The notes under the pieces were generated by a model, which was not told the origin of the DNA, made no database searches, and saw nothing but the letters and a program-made list of their open reading frames with translations. Shown piece by piece: positions 49,814 through 57,734 of a DNA stretch of 64,000 nt. The position numbers were made by a program, and so were the translations under genes. The first letter of the stretch is position 1. The number at the start of each line of letters is the position of its first letter. Source of the stretch: JACMLD01 sp047602295 (GTDB lineage Bacteria > Bacteroidota > Bacteroidia > Chitinophagales > Chitinophagaceae); NCBI GenBank assembly GCA_047602295.1, contig JASGHP010000001.1, positions 4,278,001 through 4,342,000 of the forward strand. The letters are read 5' to 3'.

Positions 49814-52800
49814 ATGAAAAAGTATTTTTTACTGCTCATTATTTTTACTGCGTGTGCATGGACAATTTCTGCACAGCAAACCATACAAACCAGGGTGATA
49901 CTGGTAGGCGATGCGGGAGAGATTAACCCCGCACAGGAAGCTATATTAAAACATGCCATCAGCCAATCAATTCCCGGCAAAACCATTGCGCTTTTTTTAG
50001 GTGATAATATTTACCCAAAAGGCCTTGAATTATCTGCTGATAAAAAAGAAAGTTCTATAGCCATCCTGCGTGCACAATTTGAAGGTTTGCGCAAAGCCGG
50101 CATCCCTGTTTATTTTGTTCCCGGCAATCACGATTGGGATAAAAGCGGTCCGGATGGTTATAAGAAGATGATGGCAGTGAATGATTACATCACATCGCTG
50201 CAGGATTCATTATTGCAGATATTACCTTCCAATGCATGCCCCGGCCCGGTAGAACTTCCTGTAAACAATCAACTGGTAATTGTAGCAATGGATTCTGAGT
50301 GGTGGTTATATCCTTATGAAAAAAATGCAGACAAATCTGATTGCGATTGCAAAACCAAACGGGATGTATTGGGCAAACTGAATGATATTGTTCAGCGCAA
50401 CCGCAATAAAACCATTCTCTTTGCCACGCACCACCCTTTTGAATCTTATGGCACACACGGCGGTTATTATACTTTGAAAGAGCATCTATTTCCACTCACA
50501 GATCTTAACAAGAACCTCTACATACCATTGCCCATTATTGGTTCGCTCTACCCTATTCTCAGAAAAACATTTCCGCCTGCAGAAGATTTAAAAAATGTTT
50601 TGTACAAAGACATGATAGTGGGCGTAAACAGCATTTTATCCCAGCATGCTAATGTGGTACATGCTGCCGGTCATGAACATACGCTGCAATTAATTCAGGA
50701 AGATGTATTGCAAATTGTAAGCGGTGCAGGTTGCAAACACACTGCTGTAAAAAAAGGAAGGGGCAGCATGTATGCCGCAGACAGCAGCGGTTATGTGCTG
50801 GCAGATATTTTAAGCGATAACAGCCTGCAATTGCATTTCTATACTTACGATGATAAAGACATCCGCGAATCGTACAGCTATAACCGTCCTTATGCTGAAC
50901 CTGCGGCACTGGCAATACAAACAGATAGTGTTATTACCGGGGACAGCATTCATCTAAGATTGATTCCTGAATTTGATAAGGTAAGCAAATGGCACCGCAG
51001 CGTGTTTGGAGAGAACTACCGTAAAATCTGGAATACAGAAGCATCATTGCCTGTTTGGCGGCTTTCTAAAACAAGTCTTAAGCCGGAAGAGTTAGGCGGT
51101 GGCATGCAGACACATTCATTGCGTTTGGTTGATAAAGACGATAAAGAATGGGTGATTAGAAGCATTGACAAATTCCCTGATGCGCTATTACCACAAGTAC
51201 TGAATCAAACACTGGCAGCAAAATTATTGCACGATAATGTATCAGCCATTTTTCCATACGCACCTTTGGCTGTTCCGGTATTCGCCAATGCGCTGGGGGT
51301 GGCGCATTCAAATCCTTCTATTGTTTATGTTGCGCCTGATAAAGCATTAGGAATATACAGTCGTGATTTTGCCAATAAAGTAGTGTTGCTGGAAGAAAGG
51401 GAGCCGCTGGGCAAATCTACTTCTACCATAAAAATGCAAGAGAAACTGAAAGAAGACAACGACAACTCGGTTGACCAGCAGGCTTTCTTTACCGCAAGGT
51501 TGCAGGATATCTTCCTGGGCGATTGGGACAGGCATGGCGATCAATGGCGATGGGTAGATGAAGCAAAAGGAAAATCAAAAAGGTACAGGCCAGTGCCCCG
51601 CGACCGCGACCAGGTTTTTTACATTAACCAGGGTTTTCTTCCTCACCTGATAGCTCTGCCATGGATAATGCCCAAATTTGAGGGCTTTAAAGGTCATGTA
51701 AGAAATATCAACACATTTGTGTTTAATGCAAGATTGATTGATGGATTGTATACCAATCAACTTACTTACGACGATTGGACAAAGGGCACGCAAACCGTAG
51801 TAAATAATTTAACGGACTCTGTTATTGACGCAGCGCTAAGAAAAATGCCTCCCGCTGTTTATGATGAATCGCACACAAAATTATTTGGCCAGTTGCAAAA
51901 GCGCCGGCAGGATTTGCTGCGTGTAATGCCAGACTATTACAAATTCATCAACAAAAACATAGACATTCTTTTCTCAGATAAAAACGAACAGGTAAACATC
52001 AGTGACACACTCAACGGACAATTAAACGTAACCGTTCTTAAAATCACCAAGAAGAATGAAATTGGAAAAACATTATACAGCAGAACAATAAATCCTTCAG
52101 TTACCAAAGAATTGCGCTTGTATATGTTTGGTGGAGAAGATGAAATTCATATCAACAATCAATCCTCTCCTATTAAAATTCGTGTAATTGGCGATGGCGC
52201 ATCCAATAAACAATATGATTTCTCTGGTTCGGCATCCGGTTTGCGCAAAGTGCATGTATACGATAATGATTCTACTGCAAACTTTAGTGGCAATAGCGGT
52301 CCTGTACACAAACATCTTTCATCAGAAAAAGACAACACATCTGTGTTTGCAACAGATCGCTACAATAAAAATATCCCATTACTAACTGCGGGTTATAATG
52401 TGGATGATGGTGTTATCCTGGGGCTAGGTCTTCGCTGGATAAGACAAGGCTTCCGCAAAACGCCTTATGCAAGCAGCCAGCAATTTGTTTTTGCGCATTC
52501 ATTTTCCACAGATGCATTTCGCTTTTTGTACAAAGGCGAATGGATACATGTCTTCAACAAAACAGATTTTACTTTGGACGTAAATGTTTTTGCGCCAGAC
52601 AACACGCAAAATTTTTATGGCAGGGGCAATGCATCTGTGTTCAACAAAGTGGGTGATTACAAATTTTATTACCGCACCAGGTTTGATTATTACAATGCCA
52701 CACCTTCTTTTCGTTGGAGCAATGCAAAAGGCAGCAAGTTTTCCATCGGCCCCAGCGTACAGTTTTATCGCTACGATGCGAATGATAATAAGGGCAGGTT

Positions 52801-53422
52801 TATTAACAATACTTCCCTGTTGCACACCTATGATAGCGCCACCATTGCAGAGAACAAAGCACATGCAGGCATTGTGGCCAGTTATGTACATGATGGCAGA
52901 AATAATTTAATTCTGCCAACTTCCGGTTATTTTTTCAGCGCAAAATGGCAGAGCTATGCCGGCCTTAATAATTATTCAAAAGCTTATACCCAACTTATTG
53001 CGCAGTTGGCTGTTTATAAAAGCATCGACAGAAAATCTGCTTTTGTTATTGCAGACAGAATCGGCGGTGGCGTTACAGGTGGCAAAACAACTTTTTACCA
53101 GTCATTGTTCCTGGGCGGGCAAGATAACCTGTTGGGTTACCGTCAGTACCGCTTCGCCGGCCAGCATATGTTGTACAATAACCTGGAAGCAAGAATCAAA
53201 CTGGCCAACCTGGCTTCTTATGTGTTGCCCGGCCAGTTAGGTTTGGTAGGATTTTATGATGTGGGAAAAGTTTGGCAAAAGGGTTATAACGATGATTACT
53301 GGCACCAGGGCGCAGGAGCTGGCCTGTATTTTGCTCCGGCACAGTTACTGCTGTTACAAATAGTTGCCGGCAATTCCGGAGAAGGCTGGTATCCCTATTT
53401 TACCATGGGCTTCCGGTTTTAA
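49814..53422 (+). CDS. metallophosphoesterase-Omp85 barrel fusion with a kinase-like middle region
   Basis: 1202 residues, signal peptide 1-20. A calcineurin-like phosphoesterase occupies about 25-330: D33 (LVGDAG), D64-N65 (LGDNIYPKG), N105-H-D107 (PGNHDWD), HHPFESYG and GHEHTLQL. The middle part (about 400-650) has GDWDRHGDQWRW (569-580) and PRDRDQVFY, reminiscent of CotH/Fam20-type kinase-like motifs; this reading is tentative. The C-terminal part (about 870-1202) is an outer-membrane Omp85/ShlB-type barrel, with QSLFLGGQDNLLGYRQYRF and a terminal Phe. It probably displays or retains a periplasmic phosphatase. Last gene of the ppk1 operon, 38 bases after the propeller gene. Confidence 0.85.
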   Translation: MKKYFLLLIIFTACAWTISAQQTIQTRVILVGDAGEINPAQEAILKHAISQSIPGKTIALFLGDNIYPKGLELSADKKESSIAILRAQFEGLRKAGIPVYFVPGNHDWDKSGPDGYKKMMAVNDYITSLQDSLLQILPSNACPGPVELPVNNQLVIVAMDSEWWLYPYEKNADKSDCDCKTKRDVLGKLNDIVQRNRNKTILFATHHPFESYGTHGGYYTLKEHLFPLTDLNKNLYIPLPIIGSLYPILRKTFPPAEDLKNVLYKDMIVGVNSILSQHANVVHAAGHEHTLQLIQEDVLQIVSGAGCKHTAVKKGRGSMYAADSSGYVLADILSDNSLQLHFYTYDDKDIRESYSYNRPYAEPAALAIQTDSVITGDSIHLRLIPEFDKVSKWHRSVFGENYRKIWNTEASLPVWRLSKTSLKPEELGGGMQTHSLRLVDKDDKEWVIRSIDKFPDALLPQVLNQTLAAKLLHDNVSAIFPYAPLAVPVFANALGVAHSNPSIVYVAPDKALGIYSRDFANKVVLLEEREPLGKSTSTIKMQEKLKEDNDNSVDQQAFFTARLQDIFLGDWDRHGDQWRWVDEAKGKSKRYRPVPRDRDQVFYINQGFLPHLIALPWIMPKFEGFKGHVRNINTFVFNARLIDGLYTNQLTYDDWTKGTQTVVNNLTDSVIDAALRKMPPAVYDESHTKLFGQLQKRRQDLLRVMPDYYKFINKNIDILFSDKNEQVNISDTLNGQLNVTVLKITKKNEIGKTLYSRTINPSVTKELRLYMFGGEDEIHINNQSSPIKIRVIGDGASNKQYDFSGSASGLRKVHVYDNDSTANFSGNSGPVHKHLSSEKDNTSVFATDRYNKNIPLLTAGYNVDDGVILGLGLRWIRQGFRKTPYASSQQFVFAHSFSTDAFRFLYKGEWIHVFNKTDFTLDVNVFAPDNTQNFYGRGNASVFNKVGDYKFYYRTRFDYYNATPSFRWSNAKGSKFSIGPSVQFYRYDANDNKGRFINNTSLLHTYDSATIAENKAHAGIVASYVHDGRNNLILPTSGYFFSAKWQSYAGLNNYSKAYTQLIAQLAVYKSIDRKSAFVIADRIGGGVTGGKTTFYQSLFLGGQDNLLGYRQYRFAGQHMLYNNLEARIKLANLASYVLPGQLGLVGFYDVGKVWQKGYNDDYWHQGAGAGLYFAPAQLLLLQIVAGNSGEGWYPYFTMGFRF

Positions 53423-53498
53423 AAAAGATCTTCTGTTGCGCATTTTAATAAACTGACTGCTGCTATAATGAATAGATCTTTATTGTTGTTTGTCTTTA

Positions 53499-53560
53499 GG
53501 GTACAGACAGTGGTACATTTATCAACATCGTTGTGTCACTCACTTGTACTGTAAACCATT
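53499..53560 (-). repeat. dispersed intergenic repeat, copy G (53.5 kb)
   Basis: Contains GTACAGACAGTGGTACATTT and the core CATCGTTGTGTCACTCACTT then GTACT; on the minus strand it reads AGTACAAGTGAGTGACACAA then CGATG. It aligns over about 60 bases with copy A at 171-232 and over the core with copies B and C. Confidence 0.65.
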
Positions 53561-53619
53561 GTTCGGCAAAAGTGTAACAGCAAAATAGTAAAGAATAATT
53601 CGAGTATAAGCAAAAGAAT

Positions 53620-55980
53620 ATGAAGAAAGGAGTTATACAATTGAATCAATTTGCAACAAGGGAAAACTCTGTTGAGACACTGGTGTCTTTTAAAAAGTTC
53701 GCAGATTTTCTTGAGGAGAAGATGAATGCCGAAAAAACAAAACGGGCTTATTTTTTTAAATACGTTTTAGACAAAATAAATGGCTTCCCTGAACTGCTAA
53801 GTGGCATCCCTGTAGCAGACGTTCCCAAATATGATGAAGTGCTTGACCTGGTGGCCAGCATTTCTTTTCCCTTAATGGAAGATGAGAATGAGGTAATGTT
53901 TGGTTTATCTGGTGGCATTTCTCCCCAGTTATTTTATGTAAGCAATGCATTGGGCAAACTGATAGACTCACGCCCTGATATACATGCACTGAATGGTGTA
54001 ACCGGCACTGCAAAAGAAAATGCCTTACAAATGCATCAGCAGGTGCAATATGATCTTATACTGCAAAAAGTTTACGGTTTTGAACTGCCGCAAAAAAAGG
54101 AAGTATTGCGCACAGTATTTAATCCACAAACAGGTTTATACCAATATTACCGGCTGAATATAGATACACGCTTTGTAGATATAAAGTCAAGAACAAAAAT
54201 AGATACCAGCCTTATAAATGATCATTCTATCAATGAATGCTTTCAATGCGGCAATAGTTTTGATGAAATGGAAAAGCTGGTTCCGCTGAATAATTTTATT
54301 GCCAGCGGTTTTTCTATTGTTACGCTTACAGATATTACAGAGCAACAAGCCATAGAGCAATTAAGCAAAACAATAAGATCTGTAGACAAGAAAGAAAATG
54401 CTGCTGATAGCTTTGAACATCTTACACGCTTGTTGCAAACTACCATTGGCAGCAGCTATTACAAATTTGGGTTGATGCCGTTTTTTACGGTGAACAATCG
54501 TGCGGCACTATTGTATGAAAACTTTCCTTATAGCCTTTTAGCAAAAGCCAGTTGGGATGCAGGTATTCCTAAGCCAGTATTCACACGATATATCAATCAT
54601 TATTTAAAGAACCCTGGTTTTATCACTTACCAGTCATCCGATAAAACAAATGTGCTGCCAAAGCCTTTGCAGGATGCACTGAAAAAAGCAGGCTTTCATT
54701 ATTATGTATTAACGCCGGTTTATTTTAATGGTGTATTGGTGGGCATATTGGAAACAGGTGCAGCAGAAGGCGCAGCACCATTAACCGAATTGCATTTTGG
54801 AAAACTAAAACCTGCCATCCCCTATATCTCGCAATTATTGAAGCTGATGACGGATAAGTTCAATATTGCCATTGATACTATTGTAAAAGATAAGTTTACC
54901 GTTATACAACCAGCAGTGCAATGGAAGTTTAATGAAGTGGCATGGCATTATTTCCGCAGCCACGATATTGAGCACAAAAACAATGCACTTGAAAAAATCT
55001 CTTTTAAAAATGTTCATCCACTGTATGGTGCTGTAGACATTCGCAATTCTACCATTGAAAGAAATAAAGCACTTAGGGAGGATCTGCATACACAACTGAT
55101 TTTGCTGATAGATGTGTTGGATGAACTCAAAAGCAATGGAATAGAAAATGCAGATGCGCTTGCCGATCATTGTCATGAATGGCTGGCTAAGATGACAGAT
55201 TATGTTTCTGTAGAAGAAGAATTGCAACTGAATGAATTTCTATACACACAGGTAAATCCTTTGCTTGGCAATTATAATAATGAAGAAAATAAAAATCCTA
55301 AAATCAGTAATTATTTTGCTGCAATAGACGAGACCAATGGCATCGCTTTTAATAAAAGAAGGCAATTGGAAAATTCCATCCGCCTGCTTAACAAAAGCAT
55401 CAGCAAATACTTTGATGCTTTTAAAGATGAGTTACAAAATTATTATCCCTGCTATTTTGAGAAGTTCAGAACAGATGGTACAGAGTATGATATTTACATA
55501 GGGCAATCTATTGCGCCGAAGATTCCGTTTACACAACAAGACCTTGAAAAACTGCGCCGCTGGCAGGTTTCTTCAATGGCAGCCATTGCAAAACTTACCA
55601 ATTCAATGTTGCCGCAATTGGAGACGCCTATGCAGACAACGCAATTGATTTTTGTAAATGCCCGTGCCATTGACATAAGCTTCCGCAATGATGAACGACG
55701 TTTTGATGTGGAAGGCGCTTACAATATCCGTTATCACATCATTAAAAAAAGAATCGACAAAGTAAATATTCTGAACACCAATGAACGCCTTACACAACCG
55801 GGTAAAATAGCTATTGTTTATTTCAATGAACGTGATGCAGAAGAATACATTGGCTACATAAAAGAGTTGCAGGAACAAAATGTATTGGAAAACGATCTAG
55901 AACATTTGGAACTTGAATTTTTGCAAGGCGTAGCTGGTTTAAAAGCATTGCGGGTGAGTGTAAAATTGTCTGAACTATGA
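53620..55980 (+). CDS. large GAF-like domain protein, function unknown
   Basis: 786 residues, soluble, no signal peptide. The centre (about 245-420) fits a GAF-like ligand domain (FYVSNALGKL and PVYFNGVLVGILETGAAEGA). The N- and C-terminal parts are helical (for example LRRWQVSSMAAIAKLTNSML) and unrecognised. There is no kinase, cyclase or DNA-binding motif, so its output is unclear. It lies 197 bases after the metallophosphoesterase-Omp85 gene, behind a dispersed repeat, so it may be a separate unit. Confidence 0.6.
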   Translation: MKKGVIQLNQFATRENSVETLVSFKKFADFLEEKMNAEKTKRAYFFKYVLDKINGFPELLSGIPVADVPKYDEVLDLVASISFPLMEDENEVMFGLSGGISPQLFYVSNALGKLIDSRPDIHALNGVTGTAKENALQMHQQVQYDLILQKVYGFELPQKKEVLRTVFNPQTGLYQYYRLNIDTRFVDIKSRTKIDTSLINDHSINECFQCGNSFDEMEKLVPLNNFIASGFSIVTLTDITEQQAIEQLSKTIRSVDKKENAADSFEHLTRLLQTTIGSSYYKFGLMPFFTVNNRAALLYENFPYSLLAKASWDAGIPKPVFTRYINHYLKNPGFITYQSSDKTNVLPKPLQDALKKAGFHYYVLTPVYFNGVLVGILETGAAEGAAPLTELHFGKLKPAIPYISQLLKLMTDKFNIAIDTIVKDKFTVIQPAVQWKFNEVAWHYFRSHDIEHKNNALEKISFKNVHPLYGAVDIRNSTIERNKALREDLHTQLILLIDVLDELKSNGIENADALADHCHEWLAKMTDYVSVEEELQLNEFLYTQVNPLLGNYNNEENKNPKISNYFAAIDETNGIAFNKRRQLENSIRLLNKSISKYFDAFKDELQNYYPCYFEKFRTDGTEYDIYIGQSIAPKIPFTQQDLEKLRRWQVSSMAAIAKLTNSMLPQLETPMQTTQLIFVNARAIDISFRNDERRFDVEGAYNIRYHIIKKRIDKVNILNTNERLTQPGKIAIVYFNERDAEEYIGYIKELQEQNVLENDLEHLELEFLQGVAGLKALRVSVKLSEL

Positions 55981-56294
55981 TTTATAGGATTATTCAAATA
56001 TGCTGATTTTCATTCGCGGCCATTTTACCACAGAGGCACAAGAGGTTTTCACAAAGTTTAAAGAGAAGGCCACATCAGAGGTTTTTTACTTTTGAATTTT
56101 TGCTTTTGACTTAGCCAACGCATTTCCACATTTATCACATTTCCACATTTTCACATTTGCTTTAATCTCCGTGGCATAAAAAAGACCGGCAACGTTACCG
56201 GCAACGGTTTCACAAAAATGCCTGATGCTGTATGTATTTTATCATTAGATTTGGTGAAACACAATAAACGTTTGCGAATAATAAAAAGCCAGTT
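55981..56294. other. intergenic region with word arrays and a short palindrome
   Basis: Arrays of ACTTTTGAATTTTTGCTTTT (about 56,088) and CACATTTATCACATTTCCAC (about 56,127) precede a near-palindrome CCGGCAACGTTACCGG at 56,186-56,201. Read on the minus strand the palindrome is followed by a T-run, so it could be an antisense terminator. No gene seen. Confidence 0.45.
56246..56253 (+). promoter_or_regulatory. candidate -7 element (TAGATTTG) for the oxidoreductase
   Basis: TAGATTTG matches TAnnTTTG exactly 41 bases before the ATG at 56,295. No obvious TTTG -33 box. Weak to moderate. Confidence 0.4.
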
Positions 56295-57464
56295 ATGAAA
56301 AAAGACAAGCAGTACGACAGGCGCAGTTTTTTGCGCAACACCGCCCAAACCGCTGCAGGTATGGCGTTTGCACCATTGCTTCCTGCATCTGCAGGCATAT
56401 TAAAACCAACAAAAGAAATAATTGTACAGCCCAGCAATGATATTTACACCGGTCCGCCGCGTATAAAGTTTGCCGTTATTGGCATCAACCACGGCCATAT
56501 TTATTCGCAGGTTGAAGCTGTTATTCGCGGTGGCGGAGAACTTGTTTCACTCTATTCAAAGGAGCAGGATCTGGCCGATGCTTTTAAGAAAAGATACCCG
56601 CAGGTAAAACAAGTAGCAGATGAAAAAGAAATACTGGAAGACAAGAGCATTCAATTGGTATTGAGTTCTATTATACCAGTAGAAAGAGCGCCGCTTGGTA
56701 TACGTGTAATGCAGCATGGTAAAGATTATATGTCTGACAAACCAGGCATTACAACGCTGGAACAACTGGCACAAGTAAAAAAAGTGCAGAAAGAAACCAA
56801 GCGCATCTACTCTATCATGTACAGCGAACGGTTCGAAAACCGTGGTACTGAAAAAGCAGGTGAGATTGCGAAAGCAGGCGGTATTGGAAAAGTAATTCAA
56901 ACCATTGGATTGGGTGCACACCGCATCAGTTTATCTACAAGACCACCCTGGTTTTTTGATCGCAAATACTTTGGCGGTATTATTACAGATATTGGCTCAC
57001 ACCAGTTCGATCAATATTTATTCTTCACCAATTCTACCAAAGCAGAAGTAGTAGCTTCACAAATTGGCAATGTTGGTCATCCGCAATGGCCACAGTTTGA
57101 AGATTTTGGTGATGTAATGCTGCAAGGCAATGGCGGCTCTGGTTATTTAAGAGTTGACTGGTTTACACCAGACGGATTAAATACCTGGGGCGATGGCAGG
57201 TTAACTGTATTAGGAACAGAAGGGTTTATGGAAGTGCGCAAGAATGTAGACATTGCAGGCCGCCCGGGAGGCAATCACTTGTTTTTAGTAAATCAAAAGG
57301 AAACAACGTATATAGATTGCAGTCAGCAAAACCTGCCTTATGGCCAGCGCTTGGTAGATGATGTTATCAACCGTACAGAAACAGCCATGACGCAGGAGCA
57401 TTGTTTTCTTGCTACAGAATTAGCATTGACTGCTCAGAAAAATGCAAAGGTGATAAAGTCTTAA
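56295..57464 (+). CDS. Gfo/Idh/MocA family oxidoreductase, Tat-exported
   Basis: 389 residues. A twin-arginine signal DRRSFLRNTAQTAAGMAFAP (about 8-27) directs export of a folded, cofactor-loaded enzyme. The Rossmann part has IKFAVIGINHGHIYSQVEAV (a variant of the GxGxxG motif), and DKPGITTLEQ in the substrate/cofactor region; the MocA C-terminal domain follows with GGIITDIGSHQFDQY. These enzymes oxidise or reduce sugars or inositols, often in glycan loci. An inositol link with MIOX, 12 kb away, is only speculation. Stand-alone. Confidence 0.9.
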   Translation: MKKDKQYDRRSFLRNTAQTAAGMAFAPLLPASAGILKPTKEIIVQPSNDIYTGPPRIKFAVIGINHGHIYSQVEAVIRGGGELVSLYSKEQDLADAFKKRYPQVKQVADEKEILEDKSIQLVLSSIIPVERAPLGIRVMQHGKDYMSDKPGITTLEQLAQVKKVQKETKRIYSIMYSERFENRGTEKAGEIAKAGGIGKVIQTIGLGAHRISLSTRPPWFFDRKYFGGIITDIGSHQFDQYLFFTNSTKAEVVASQIGNVGHPQWPQFEDFGDVMLQGNGGSGYLRVDWFTPDGLNTWGDGRLTVLGTEGFMEVRKNVDIAGRPGGNHLFLVNQKETTYIDCSQQNLPYGQRLVDDVINRTETAMTQEHCFLATELALTAQKNAKVIKS

Positions 57465-57670
57465 TAGAACGCTGATTATTATGATTAAGCGGATTTGCGC
57501 TGATAATAATTAATTATTTTTTAGGTTTGAATAAAGGCACATAGTATTATGCTATGTGCCCTTACAATTTATTTTCTTAGCTAGTCAAAACACTACTTGC
57601 AAAGGCTGTATCTGTCTCGTCTTCCAAGCTACAAAGAAAGCTATTAACATTTTAGACTTACTACTCGTCA

Positions 57671-57734
57671 TCCACCACTCACGACTGACGACTCACGACT
57701 CACGACTGACGACTAACTACTCACCACTCACGAT
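57671..57734. repeat. word array between convergent genes, entering the PLC stop codon
   Basis: CCACTCACGACTGACGACTC, then ACGACTCACGACTGACGACT and ACTCACCACTCACGA. The unit is about seven bases (ACGACTC/G). Its right end includes the TGA stop and last codon of the phospholipase gene. It is the cleanest array in the window. Confidence 0.65.

Noticed and set aside
57671..57734. CRISPR-like array
   Set aside because: The repeat unit is about 7 bases, imperfect, without spacers of fixed length and without cas genes.
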